From positions 32,968 to 96,967 of the forward strand of contig NZ_JABXKL010000014.1 of assembly GCF_017114995.1 (NCBI RefSeq): 64,000 nt of DNA, in the 5' to 3' direction. Positions 16,801-25,098 of this stretch are shown piece by piece. Position 1 is the stretch's first letter, and the number at the start of each line of letters is the position of its first letter. Source of the DNA: Nostoc sp. NMS9. Lineage in GTDB: Bacteria > Cyanobacteriota > Cyanobacteriia > Cyanobacteriales > Nostocaceae. The notes beneath the pieces are model-generated. The model did not search any database. It saw nothing but the letters and a program-made list of their open reading frames with translations, and was not told where the DNA came from. The position numbers were made by a program, and so were the translations under genes.

Positions 16801-19313
16801 AATTGCAACAAAGTGTTGACGATAAGCAAGATGAGCTAATTGACACCCTAGCACAGAAATATCAGGAGAACTTGGAAGCTGTTGATGCCCGCATTGAAGA
16901 GATGAAGGCAGCAAATAAAGGTTTTATTCAAAAAGCTTTCGACTTCATCGTGGGAATCATCAAGACGATCATTGAACTGACCAAAATGCTTTTGGAAGTG
17001 CTAGCGCGAGTTGCTGGCGTAATTGGGCAAATCCTCAAAAACCCGATTGGTTTCTTGACTAATTTGATCCAGGCGGTGAAGCAAGGCTTCCTCAACTTCA
17101 TGAATAATATCGGGAAGCACCTCCAGCAAGGATTAATCGGCTGGCTGACAGGCACAATGGCAGAAACTGGTATTGAAATGCCAGAAAATTTCGACCTCAA
17201 AGGGATCTTTAGCCTAGCCATGCAGCTTTTGGGCTTCACCTATCAAGCAATTCGTGCCCAAGCTGTGAAACGATTGGGTGAAGAAAAGGTCAGCCGATTG
17301 GAACAAACTGTTGATGTATTTCAAGTCTTAGCCAGTGAGGGTGTGGCTGGGATGTGGCAGTTTGTCCAAGAGAAGATGGGCGACCTCAACGCTTTGGTAA
17401 TCGAACCCATCAAGAATTTTATTATTGAAAAAGTGATTACAGCCGGGATTGAGTGGATTCTCAGCCTGTTGACCCCAGCTTCAGCATTCATCAAAGCTGC
17501 TAAGGCGATTTATGAGATTGTCAAATTCTTTATTGAACGCGCCCAGCAGATTGCCGATTTAATTAATGCTATTTTAGACGCGATTGGGGCGATCGCTAGT
17601 GGTGCGATCGATCAAGCAATCAAAGGTGTTGAAAATGCTCTAGCAAAATCTTTACCTGTAGTTATCAGTTTCCTAGCAAGTCTTTTGGGCTTGGATGGAA
17701 TTGCCGGCAAGATTCAAGGAATATTCAAGAAGCTGCGTAAACCGATGCAAAAAGCAGTTGATTGGGTAATTGATAAAGGTGCAAAGGCGTTTAAGAAAGT
17801 TGGCAACAAGGTTAAGAATAGCAAGTTTGGTAAGAAGGCTGGAGAACTGAAAGATTCAGCGAAGGAGAAATATAAAGCAGGTAAGCAGTGGGTTGATGAT
17901 AAGAGAGAAGCTGGTCAGCAATGGGTTAATGATAAAAAAGAAGCCACTGAGCAGTGGGTTAATGACAAGAAGGGGGCGCTCAAGGATAAGTTTAAGCAGA
18001 GCAAGCTAGGTCATAAGTTTGAGTCAGCGAAAACTTGGGGAAGTAAGAAGAAACAAGCAGCTAAAAACTGGCTGGAAGATAAGAAGGGAGCAGTGAAGGA
18101 TAAGTATAAAAAAACAGTAGACAAAGGTAAAGAAAAAGTAGCTGCGATCGTTGAATGGTGGAAAGCTAAGAAGCAGTTTAAAGCTTCAGACGGCGAAACT
18201 CATACTCTATTTTTTAAGGGGACTGATAGAAACTCCACATTAATGGTAGCGAGTAAGAATCCAAAACCCTATACGCAATTTTTAGAGTGGGTAGAAGGAA
18301 ATGAAACATTAAATGACGATCAAAGAAAAGTTATGAAAGAAGCAAAATTAATTGCACAAGACATTGAGCAGGAGAAAACTAGACCATTAGGAAAAAAACT
18401 GTCTAGTACACAAAAAGAAAAAGCTATAAAGGATAAGAAGGAAAATATCGACAAGCTTCTACAAAAACTTCAAACACCTACTGCAAAACTTTTTGGCAGT
18501 GATTTACCTGACTGGCAACCACCGAAGTTGGGGGGTGTGAATAGTGCGGGTTTTGGTAAGTGGATGAAAGCTGAAGCTTTGACAAGAGTGAAAGTAGGAA
18601 GCGGTTCTACTCCTACTCAAGCAAAACATGATACATACGACATCTTAAATAAGCGCAGAGACAAAGGAGGTGCTGCCTATTATGTTAGAGGACATTTATT
18701 GAATGAAAAACTCGGTGGTGAAGGTAAATGGGAAAACATGACACCTCTTTCAAGAGCAGGCAATGGAGAACATGAAGCTCAATTTGAATCTTTAGTCAAA
18801 GCGGCTGTAAACTCAGGTGCTATCGTGGAATACCACGTAGAACCTATTTATCAACAAAGAAGCAATAAAACTTCATTAAAAGCAGAAGTTGACACACATA
18901 ATACTTCAACCGATGCTGCACTAATAAAAACAATTATTGATGCCGAGGATTATGTACCAGTTGCATTGACATGCCACACTCAAAGATTAGAAAAAGTTAA
19001 TAATAAATTGCAGGCCATAGGAACTCCAAGAGCTTGGTCGCTAATCAATGAAGTAAAGCGTAATGCAGATGATTACTTTATTGAGAATGGCTCAAGTAAA
19101 AAACCTGAGCCGATTAATATTAATTCAGCATCAGCAGTTGAATTAATGAAAATTCCAGGAATAACGAAACAGGAGGCAGAAAATATTCACGAGGTTGTTC
19201 AAAATCGTAAGCGGCGTTTCGGACAGTACGATACTCTAGCTAGAGAGACTGGTATAGGTCTTCCAAAGTTAAAAAAATTGAAGGAAAATGGTGATATTGT
19301 TTTGGGATCATAG
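13839..19313 (+). CDS. Giant DUF4157 protein with C-terminal nuclease-like domain and HhH (putative toxin)
   Basis: The 1824-residue protein is modular. Residues about 118 and 219 carry two PGDxYEQEAD repeats, interleaved with IQREE/ELQMK repeats. The DUF4157 core ends in LLAHELTHVVQQ, with a HExxH zinc-peptidase motif at 370-374. Residues about 390-800 are low-complexity Pro/Gln/Lys. Residues 800-1300 are long helices with hydrophobic stretches, and about 1325-1420 repeat QWVNDKK units. Near residue 1619, RGHLLNEKLGGEG followed by ENMTPLS resembles DNA/RNA non-specific endonuclease-type toxin domains. A C-terminal helix-hairpin-helix (ININSASAVELMKIPGI) could bind DNA. DUF4157 proteins are linked to extracellular contractile injection systems as cargo. 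The SUKH gene 62 bp downstream fits an immunity role. Injection and toxicity are inferred; no sheath or tube genes are present here. Confidence 0.8.
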   Translation: MKSLKSPSSSFSNSQVPEQTPQLAYRPFGGQTQKASFTPVTQTDVENEAFAEEKMEVTGLELQAKHRTITPEGQERLTVLQAKMDQSLNSRLEKATRFGHNFANIPVRRPDTSTPIQAKLTIGEPGDRYEQEADQTARQVMRRIHQPQSEKLQREESPDDEDELQMKPEGSIQREELLEEEELQMKPLGTSSQTVNEAKSPSKPLGHDISRISLRRPQTKLTVNQPGDIYEQEADSVAQLVMQRMSEPVQSIQREALPEEKDQLQMKSLADSVTPLLQRQGGGRTAATSELETSIQQARGNGQPLADDIKQPMEQAFGADFGSVRVHTDAQSNSLNESIQARAFTTGQDVFFRQGEYSPESDAGKELLAHELTHVVQQNGSAVQPKSLHVVAPKENKLQTKALPTTSAGHGLAIQLRENFQKPTDEDNQKNLESKTDTENGEQQNQATTEKHQAIPTPPDDGGNAVTDPPPTKKVGAAVTQKQVEVGGNQPKEPESKDTKVNTEKVDSQQQAQSKGGLPGADVGKGAIDLPGGNAGKAIALLPGANVASTTAVDGEKAPTSPKDDPAFQAVVGTTKEVAGQQKKHPPANSKAQEAQAAAQPPGNEVDSKAQANQVGEMQQAPTPGFDAAAFKAKLMERIADMAPKNLEEADNFKNNNKLDSVKGDLSGQVKEEQKSSQGQLEEKTKEKPDASGIEAKQVTPLPKNEPGTPPTGVDADKAAPKSKGQGEVEAPLQDDSKKLDQQMKEADITEEQLANSNEPEFQGALAAKKDAQTNAQEAPPQYRQQEQGILATAQATAEATAQQHLQAMHGIRTQNLGQVGEQQVGAKSKDEQARAKVAGDINKIYDKTKGKVEKTLGELDGQVIQAFDAGAADAKKAFEDYVGKRMDDYKSDRYSGFFGPLKWLKDKLFGMPSEVNAFYQEGRQLYINQMDGVINKVVAIISKGLTQAKAEIANGKQEIQNYVNQLPQDLKGVGQQAAADIDSKFEELQQSVDDKQDELIDTLAQKYQENLEAVDARIEEMKAANKGFIQKAFDFIVGIIKTIIELTKMLLEVLARVAGVIGQILKNPIGFLTNLIQAVKQGFLNFMNNIGKHLQQGLIGWLTGTMAETGIEMPENFDLKGIFSLAMQLLGFTYQAIRAQAVKRLGEEKVSRLEQTVDVFQVLASEGVAGMWQFVQEKMGDLNALVIEPIKNFIIEKVITAGIEWILSLLTPASAFIKAAKAIYEIVKFFIERAQQIADLINAILDAIGAIASGAIDQAIKGVENALAKSLPVVISFLASLLGLDGIAGKIQGIFKKLRKPMQKAVDWVIDKGAKAFKKVGNKVKNSKFGKKAGELKDSAKEKYKAGKQWVDDKREAGQQWVNDKKEATEQWVNDKKGALKDKFKQSKLGHKFESAKTWGSKKKQAAKNWLEDKKGAVKDKYKKTVDKGKEKVAAIVEWWKAKKQFKASDGETHTLFFKGTDRNSTLMVASKNPKPYTQFLEWVEGNETLNDDQRKVMKEAKLIAQDIEQEKTRPLGKKLSSTQKEKAIKDKKENIDKLLQKLQTPTAKLFGSDLPDWQPPKLGGVNSAGFGKWMKAEALTRVKVGSGSTPTQAKHDTYDILNKRRDKGGAAYYVRGHLLNEKLGGEGKWENMTPLSRAGNGEHEAQFESLVKAAVNSGAIVEYHVEPIYQQRSNKTSLKAEVDTHNTSTDAALIKTIIDAEDYVPVALTCHTQRLEKVNNKLQAIGTPRAWSLINEVKRNADDYFIENGSSKKPEPININSASAVELMKIPGITKQEAENIHEVVQNRKRRFGQYDTLARETGIGLPKLKKLKENGDIVLGS

Positions 19314-19375
19314 TCAGCTTCTGACCTCTGAGAAAATATTCTAATATAGTTAGTAATTGTTCATGTCTAATCATT

Positions 19376-20005
19376 ATGGAAACCAGAAAGAAATTTCAGG
19401 CATTAAAAAAAGAACTGGGAGATTTGAATAATATTCAAGTTAATACGTGCGAACTGACCTTCTCCGCTCCGAAAAAAGTAAGGGATAAAGCGCAGGATAT
19501 GGGAATACCACAGGAAATCCTTTCTTTTTATGAAAACTCTAATGGATTTGAATTAGATTGGGAAATGCTAAGTTCCCCCGATCCAGATGTTTTAGGAAGA
19601 GTTAAAATATTATCTTTGGGTGAAGTAATTCAAGATTGGAAAGACGTTGTATATTTTGAGGATACTGAATTAGATGATCCTATCCTCAATTTTCGTCCAT
19701 TTGATTTTTTTGTAGATGAAGCCTGCGTTGGTATTTACTTAGAAGAAGATTTTGATAATTCACTTTACCTTTATCAATTTGACTCAGATCCATTTAGATT
19801 AGATTTGGATATTTTTGGCTATATTGAATTACTAATAGCTGCAAGAGGATTTCTTTATTGGCAAAACGTTATCAAGTCATTAAAGACAGAGAGTGACAAT
19901 TCAGAAGCAGAAAGATTTAGAGTATTTATGCCTCAAATTTTTTCAAATTTCTCCTTTGAAGAGTTCTCTAATACTTATGAAAGTCTTCGGCTTTCAAAAC
20001 AATAA
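19376..20005 (+). CDS. SMI1/KNR4 (SUKH) family protein, putative immunity
   Basis: The 209-residue protein carries the SUKH fold pattern: a helix ending in GIPQEILSFYENSNGFELDW (residues about 43-62), typical of SMI1/KNR4 (PEEIxxFYxxxNGFxLxW), then acidic strands and IFGYIELLIAARGFLYW. It is very acidic, as expected of a nuclease inhibitor. SUKH proteins are the commonest immunity proteins of polymorphic nuclease toxins. The gene lies 62 bp after the DUF4157-nuclease gene on the same strand, which supports pairing. The start at 19376 is an ATG with little ribosome-site support. A different target cannot be excluded. Confidence 0.75.
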   Translation: METRKKFQALKKELGDLNNIQVNTCELTFSAPKKVRDKAQDMGIPQEILSFYENSNGFELDWEMLSSPDPDVLGRVKILSLGEVIQDWKDVVYFEDTELDDPILNFRPFDFFVDEACVGIYLEEDFDNSLYLYQFDSDPFRLDLDIFGYIELLIAARGFLYWQNVIKSLKTESDNSEAERFRVFMPQIFSNFSFEEFSNTYESLRLSKQ

Positions 20006-20220
20006 AACTTATATTCATTGTCGAGATGGAAGCACTTACATAATTTAAATAGCAAAGAAAGCACTTCAGGATTAGCAAGTTCTGGTAGAACTATGTAAGC
20101 ACAACGAGAAGTTAGTAAAACTCAGTCAACTATCAGAAGATATTACCTATGGAATTCGCTGCCAGCAATATACTAAAGATATTTAATAAAGATATTTTGC
20201 AACTTTAATCACATCTTTAT

Positions 20221-21354
20221 ATGGCAGATCGCACTGAAACTCATCAGCTTAACACCGAACTAACCCTACACAATTCCTCACAAACTCCCCTCAGAGTTCG
20301 CGCGATCGCTCTATCTCTCACCACACAAGACAACGAACTCATCGAGTGTCGCCTCACCTTCCAAGTCAACCCACAACTCTACCAACGCATCGATACCGCC
20401 GCCTTATTCAATCTCAAACCAGATGCGCGTAACCCCCTATCATTTGGTAAATTCTTCAGCGAACCAGACATCACCATTGAAACCAGTCTTAAACCCGATT
20501 TATTACCACTCCTCGCAGAACACGCCGTCAATATTGATGAAACGGCAAAATATATCCTGAATTTAAGCCAAGAAGAACCCGATAACCAAATCCTCTTCAC
20601 CGAAAGTTGGTTGGGCTTATCTGTTAAACAGCAACAAGAATCAGGCGAAATCGGCTATCGTACTCTTTGGTCTTATATTAGTCCAGAAAATATTGCTCAA
20701 ACAAGCACGAACAGTGAAGGAATTGCTGAAGGTATTGTCAAATTTTTTAAAGATTGGACTGAGGCGAATTTATCAGCTAAAACTCAAAAATCTGCTGCCA
20801 AAATACTAGAAGGAATCGATAAATTTTTGACTGAATTCGCTGATATTAACACAGATGAGATAACACAAAAAATAGAGGCAACTTTGCCTTCAGATTCTAC
20901 AGATGGTAGTATTTTTGAAGAAATAATCAATTTTTTCCAAGCTGATGATTGGCCGTTTGTACAACTTCCAGGACAGCCAGCTTTACAGATAGCTTTTCAA
21001 GGTGAAAATGGCAAATGGAATTGTTACGCTAGAGCCAGAAGTGAACAAAATCAATTCGTTTTTTATTCAATTTGTCCAGTCAACGTACCAGAAAATAAGC
21101 GGCTGGCTGTAGCAGAGTTTATCACTAGAGCTAATTCTGGTATGATTATCGGCAACTTGGAGCTAGATTTTACTGATGGTGAAATTAGTTACAAAACCAG
21201 CATTGATGTCGAAGGTGACAGACTCAGTTTTGCACTTATTCAACGGGTGGTTTACGCCAATGTCACGATGATGGATGAATACCTGCCAGGGATTATGTCT
21301 GTCATCTATGGTAATGTCTCACCAGAAGAAGCGATCGCTAAAATTGAAGGGTAG
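20221..21354 (+). CDS. YbjN-domain protein with extra N-terminal domain
   Basis: Of 377 residues, the last about 140 (from FFQADDWPFVQLPGQ to NVSPEEAIAKIE) match the YbjN family, which has a fold like type III secretion chaperones. The N-terminal about 180 residues (starting MADRTETHQLNTELTLHNS) form a beta-rich region of unknown family, followed by a helical linker. YbjN-like proteins are cytosolic regulators or chaperones of uncertain role. Its position after the putative toxin and immunity genes suggests, but does not show, a link; a 215-bp gap without recognised features separates them. The next gene, ilvH, is convergent. Confidence 0.7.
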   Translation: MADRTETHQLNTELTLHNSSQTPLRVRAIALSLTTQDNELIECRLTFQVNPQLYQRIDTAALFNLKPDARNPLSFGKFFSEPDITIETSLKPDLLPLLAEHAVNIDETAKYILNLSQEEPDNQILFTESWLGLSVKQQQESGEIGYRTLWSYISPENIAQTSTNSEGIAEGIVKFFKDWTEANLSAKTQKSAAKILEGIDKFLTEFADINTDEITQKIEATLPSDSTDGSIFEEIINFFQADDWPFVQLPGQPALQIAFQGENGKWNCYARARSEQNQFVFYSICPVNVPENKRLAVAEFITRANSGMIIGNLELDFTDGEISYKTSIDVEGDRLSFALIQRVVYANVTMMDEYLPGIMSVIYGNVSPEEAIAKIEG

Positions 21355-21461
21355 TTGGATATTTGTTTTTTTGCTAGTCCCTAAACAGAAGCCATAGTAA
21401 CAATTGCCACTATGACTTCTGCTGCGGTTGAGTATTTCTGAGTCTTGATTTAAATTTCCAA

Positions 21462-21980
21462 CTAAACCTTTGCTTCCAAAGATTTGAGTAACTCGGTATT
21501 CACACCCGACTCACGAGTCAGGGCTATTTTGCCAGTGCGGGCGATTTCTTTCAAACCAAATTTTTGCAACACTTGCACGATCGCTACCATTTTACCTGGA
21601 TCTCCCACAACTTCTAAGGTGAGAGAATCTTCCGCCACATCCACGACTCGCGCCCGGAAAATCTGAGACAATTCGATCACTTCTGAGCGATTGCTGCTAC
21701 TAGCATTCACCTTCAAAAGCATCAATTCCCGCTCGACACAAGGAGTTTCGGTAATATCCTGGACTTTTAGGACATTGACTAACTTATACAGTTGCTTAGT
21801 GAGTTGCTCAATGATGCGATCGTCACCAGGGACAACCATTGTAATTCGGGAGACTCCTCCTTGTTCAGCAGGGCCAACAGCAAGGCTTTCAATATTAAAG
21901 CCGCGACGCGCAAATAAACTAGAAATGCGGGAAAGAACACCCGCCTCATCTTCTACAAGAACTGAAAGGGTATGTTTCAT
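21462..21980 (-). CDS. ilvH: Acetolactate synthase small (regulatory) subunit
   Basis: The 172-residue protein starts at the ATG at 21980; a TTG nine bases upstream is in frame but less likely. The N-terminal ACT domain ([20 protein letters not shown] onward) binds valine for feedback control. The C-terminal half (about residues 85-172, from LMLLKVNA through [14 protein letters not shown]) matches the second regulatory domain. IlvH activates and confers feedback inhibition on the catalytic IlvB in valine, leucine and isoleucine synthesis. ilvB is not in the window, as is usual in cyanobacteria. Length and sequence are standard. Confidence 0.95.
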   Translation of the reverse strand: MKHTLSVLVEDEAGVLSRISSLFARRGFNIESLAVGPAEQGGVSRITMVVPGDDRIIEQLTKQLYKLVNVLKVQDITETPCVERELMLLKVNASSSNRSEVIELSQIFRARVVDVAEDSLTLEVVGDPGKMVAIVQVLQKFGLKEIARTGKIALTRESGVNTELLKSLEAKV

Positions 21981-22249
21981 CTTCGCCAACAGAGGCTAGA
22001 GCAGGAATTGAGTAATGCAGACACTAGCAAAGGGCAATGCTAGACCTACTACCGCACTAAATTTTCAGTGCGACCTCCTATTGTAAACTTAACAGCTGCA
22101 CTCATTGCATTCTCAATCGAGAAATTGTTTAGAAATCATACTGCTAGCAAGAATTTGATTGAATGTATATCTTTTTGTTGGCAGATGCAGCATTTTTGTA
22201 AAGCTTTTATACTCAGATTTGATAAGCCTCTAATAGGAGAAAAGTTTTT

Positions 22250-22615
22250 ATGGGTTGGCTACAAAGATTGTTTGGAATGGAAAAACCTCAAAATGCAGAA
22301 GTAAATCCGGCTCCACAGGCTGTACAGCAAGCTCCTAGTAGTGATGTCGCTAGTGCTACGCAATCAATACCTCCAGAACGTCTAGGATTAAGCGGAGAAT
22401 ATGACCAAAGTGGTTTAGCAAAGCGGGTAGCGTTGGCATTTGATGAAGATCCCCAACTCGACGATGTTAACACCCTTTGGGTTGCTCAGACGGGTAGCAC
22501 TGTGGTGTTGAAAGGTAAAGTCCCCAGTCAAGAAATTCTCAACAAAATGATTTCTGTGGCGGGTTCTGTAAATGGTGCTACAGATGTTGACACTAACCAG
22601 GCGACGATTGGCTAG
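22250..22615 (+). CDS. BON-domain protein
   Basis: The 121-residue protein begins MGWLQRLFG, then has a Gln/Pro/Ala-rich linker (about 20-45). A C-terminal domain (about 55-118) resembles BON domains: SGLAKRVALAFDEDPQLDD, then TVVLKGKVPSQEILNKMISV and VNGATDVDTNQ. BON domains often bind phospholipids or act as periplasmic or cytosolic osmotic-stress modules. No signal peptide is visible, so it is probably cytosolic or peripheral. An AGGAGAAAAG site supports the ATG at 22250. Convergent with the hydrolase gene. Confidence 0.8.
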   Translation: MGWLQRLFGMEKPQNAEVNPAPQAVQQAPSSDVASATQSIPPERLGLSGEYDQSGLAKRVALAFDEDPQLDDVNTLWVAQTGSTVVLKGKVPSQEILNKMISVAGSVNGATDVDTNQATIG

Positions 22616-22650
22616 GTACTGCTGATGCGATCGCTCCCATTGCATAATAT

Positions 22651-23583
22651 TTAGGGAACAACCAATGGTTGGCGATCGCCAACCCATCTTTCAATCCAAT
22701 CTAAAATCGCTTGGTTAACTTGTTCTGGACATTCATCATGGGGACAATGCCCTACATCCTCCAGATTCAGCAGTTCCAACTTCTCGTTATATTGGGCAAA
22801 TTGGCTAGCCAGGGCTGGCGGCACAAATCGGTCTTTTTGTCCCCAAATTAAAAGCATCGGAATTGTTAAGGTTGGTAATACTGTCTTGACACTGGGACTA
22901 AAATTAATTCCGATCGCAGCTTTGAACAAAGCACTAAAGGCCCTCGCAGAACCCCGGTCTTGGGGAGGCCCTGCTAAAATTTCGATGAGCTCATCGGTAA
23001 TCGCCTCTGGGTTAGCGTAGGCGAGACTAGCCCAGCGACGCAGCATCCCAGGACGGCGCACGAAGTTAAATACAGGTTTAAGTATCAACGGCGAAGCAAC
23101 AACATTTTTAATTGCTGTGACAAGTGGTCGCAGCACAGGAGGAATTGCTTCTTGTTCTAATGACGGGTCGGGTAAACTCATCATCACCATACCCAGCACC
23201 ATATCAGGATGATTGGCGGCGGCGGCCATCGAAATCAGTGAACCGTTGGAATTGCCTATTAATATCGCTGGTTGACGGATAAATGTTTTCCAGAAATCGT
23301 AAACTTGCTCAACCCAGAGTTCGATGCTGTAATTAGCTGCGGCTTTTTGAGAAGCGCCAAAACCTAACATATCTATGGCGTAAACTGTGTGATGCTCACC
23401 CAAAACTTCTAAATTATGTCGCCAATGCCCAATGGAAGCACCAAAGCCGTGTAATAGAATTAGGGGTGTTGTATTGGGGTGATTTTGGCTAGGGCGAATG
23501 TAAGTATAGCGGGTTTGCCAGCCACGCCAAATCCAATCTCTTTGATTACCAACTCGTTCCTGCCAGTGTACCGTAGTGGTCAC
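22651..23583 (-). CDS. Alpha/beta-fold hydrolase
   Basis: A GTG start at 23583 is preceded by GGAGG with a 5-nt spacer, giving 310 residues; further upstream the frame runs into an insertion element and is not native. The alpha/beta hydrolase pattern is complete: HGFGAS (oxyanion hole), the nucleophile elbow GNSNGS, an Asp in QKDRFVPP and the His in GHCPHDE. The family covers esterases, lipases and haloalkane dehalogenase-like enzymes; the substrate is unknown. A tnpB-bearing element ends about 35 bp upstream in the same orientation, so readthrough or displacement of its promoter is possible. Confidence 0.88.
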   Translation of the reverse strand: MTTTVHWQERVGNQRDWIWRGWQTRYTYIRPSQNHPNTTPLILLHGFGASIGHWRHNLEVLGEHHTVYAIDMLGFGASQKAAANYSIELWVEQVYDFWKTFIRQPAILIGNSNGSLISMAAAANHPDMVLGMVMMSLPDPSLEQEAIPPVLRPLVTAIKNVVASPLILKPVFNFVRRPGMLRRWASLAYANPEAITDELIEILAGPPQDRGSARAFSALFKAAIGINFSPSVKTVLPTLTIPMLLIWGQKDRFVPPALASQFAQYNEKLELLNLEDVGHCPHDECPEQVNQAILDWIERWVGDRQPLVVP

Positions 23584-23616
23584 ACTTACCTCCGATTTAT
23601 CAGCACTGAAATACCA

Positions 23617-23650
23617 TTTTGACACTCCCCGCTCTAAAGAGACGGGGATT
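23617..23650 (-). ncRNA. Right end of IS605-type element / predicted omega-RNA scaffold 3' end
   Basis: On the minus strand, ATCCCCGTCTCTTTAGAGCG followed by GGGAGTGTCAA forms the hairpin typical of IS605/IS1341-type right ends. The tnpB stop (TAG, 23634-23636) lies in its loop. By analogy with known TnpB systems, an omega-RNA would overlap the tnpB 3' end and take its guide from the next 16-20 nt (starting AATGGTATTTCAGTG), that is, the leader of the hydrolase gene. RNA production is inferred. Confidence 0.6.
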
Positions 23651-24872
23651 CTTGGTTCCCTGACTCGCCATAAGAGGGCAGAGTTACCCCAACCGCCCAA
23701 GAGGGCAAATCTCCCCAAGCGTAGCTTCCCGTATGCCCTACGGTAGTTAATCCACGTTTTAGAATATTGATACTGGCGTTCACGTCCCTATCTTCTACAT
23801 AGTTGCAATGATGGCAAACATGAGTTCTTGTCGATAGAGACTTTTTAACCTTAGCGCCACAGTTAGAACAATTTTGGCTAGTGTTATGGGGAGGCACAGC
23901 AACCGTTACCTTCCCATACTTATACCCAAAATACTCTAACCATGACCGGAATGTTGACCATCCAGCATCAGATATTGATTTAGCTAGATGTCGGTTCTTG
24001 ACCATGCCCTTGACATTTAAGTCTTCATAGGCTACTAAATCGTTAGATTGGATGACGGAGTACGCTAATCTCTTGCAATACTCTTTTCGCTGCCTACTTA
24101 CTCTTAAATGCTTACGCGCATACCTATTTCTAGCTTTGTGGTAGTTGGCTGATTGTGGCAATAGGGCTTTCTTCAATGACTTGTCGTACTTCTTAGACTT
24201 CTTGCGATTAGCACGGTTTAACTGTTTCTCAGACTTACGGTAAAACTGGGGTGATACCTCTACATTGCCTTTATTATCAGCAATGAAATACTTTAAGCCC
24301 AAATCAATGCCTGCCACTTGACCAGTGGGTTGAGTTTCAACTTTTTGGTCAACACTTATCGCAAATTGAGCGTAATACCCATCAGCACGACGCACCAAAC
24401 GGACACGCTTAATCTGCTTGATATCGTAGTAGTTAAGGTCATAAGTTCCTTTTAATTTTAAGGTTCCTATGCCTTTCTTGTCTGAAAAAGTTATGGATTT
24501 ACGAGTAGCAGAAAGCTTCCATCCAGTTGTTTTATATTCCACTGAACGACAGTGTTTTTTGAACTTGGGAAACCCCTTCTTACCCAAAACCTTCTTCTTG
24601 CAGTTGTCATAAAACCTACTAATCGCACTCCACGCACGCTCTGCCGCAGACTGCCGAGCCATTGAATTGAGTTCGTTAGCAAAGGGGAATAAATCAGCAA
24701 GTACAGCACAATATTTGTTCAGGTCGTATTTACTCAAACCTTTAACATCCATCCATTGCCTTAAGCATTTGTTTTGGATGAATTGAGATGTACGAATAGT
24801 GTCATCTATTGCCCGATACTGTTTGTCTTTTCCCTTGACTTTAAACTCGTAGATTATCACTGGTTCGACCAA
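23634..24872 (-). mobile_element. tnpB: Solo tnpB (IS200/IS605 OrfB family, RuvC nuclease)
   Basis: The 412-residue protein is a full-length TnpB. RuvC-like residues are present: Asp190 (VAGIDLGLK), Glu283 (VAYEDLNV) and Asp363 (EDRDVNASI). So is the zinc ribbon (Cys335/338 and Cys353/356). TnpB is an RNA-guided DNA nuclease that helps retain the element; the partner transposase tnpA is absent, so this is an IS1341-type element mobilised in trans if at all. Translation seems to start at TTG (24872) or GTG (24860), as no in-frame ATG exists before the conserved N-terminus. A hairpin at 24933-24969 marks the left side and the right-end hairpin contains the stop codon. It looks intact and perhaps recently inserted. 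Confidence 0.9.
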
Positions 24873-24932
24873 CCAACTACATTCTTATACTACCATGATT
24901 AGCATAATAATGCTCAAGAAATTCAGCAATCC

Positions 24933-24969
24933 GCTTATATCCCCCGAATAGAATTCGGGGGATATAAGC
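24933..24969. repeat. 16-bp hairpin at the left side of the tnpB element
   Basis: GCTTATATCCCCCGAA and TTCGGGGGATATAAGC pair perfectly around the loop TAGAA. It lies about 60 bp upstream of the tnpB start, where IS605-type elements keep their left-end hairpin. The exact boundary and target-adjacent motif could not be set. Confidence 0.65.
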
Positions 24970-24984
24970 ATCACACCTCATAAG

Positions 24985-25095
24985 AATTGGGCATTGGGGA
25001 TTGGGCACAAAAGGCAGAGGGGCAGAGGGGAAAAACTTACTGCAACTTCTCCTCTGCTCCTCTGCTCCCCTGCTTCTTCCCCATGCCCCATGCCC
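24985..25095. repeat. Dispersed G-rich/C-rich inverted repeat
   Basis: ATTGGGCATTGGGGATTGGG, GGCAGAGGGGCAGAGGGG and then CCTCTGCTCCTCTGCTCCCC form complementary arms, ending in CCCCATGCCCCATGCCC next to the stop of the minus-strand dehydrogenase gene. It belongs to the same family as the repeats at 4312 and 40616. Confidence 0.75.
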
Positions 25096-25098
25096 TAT

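Noticed and set aside
24500..24960. Possible tnpA partner near tnpB
   Set aside because: Only tnpB coding sequence and end hairpins are present; no tyrosine-transposase (Y1) frame was seen.
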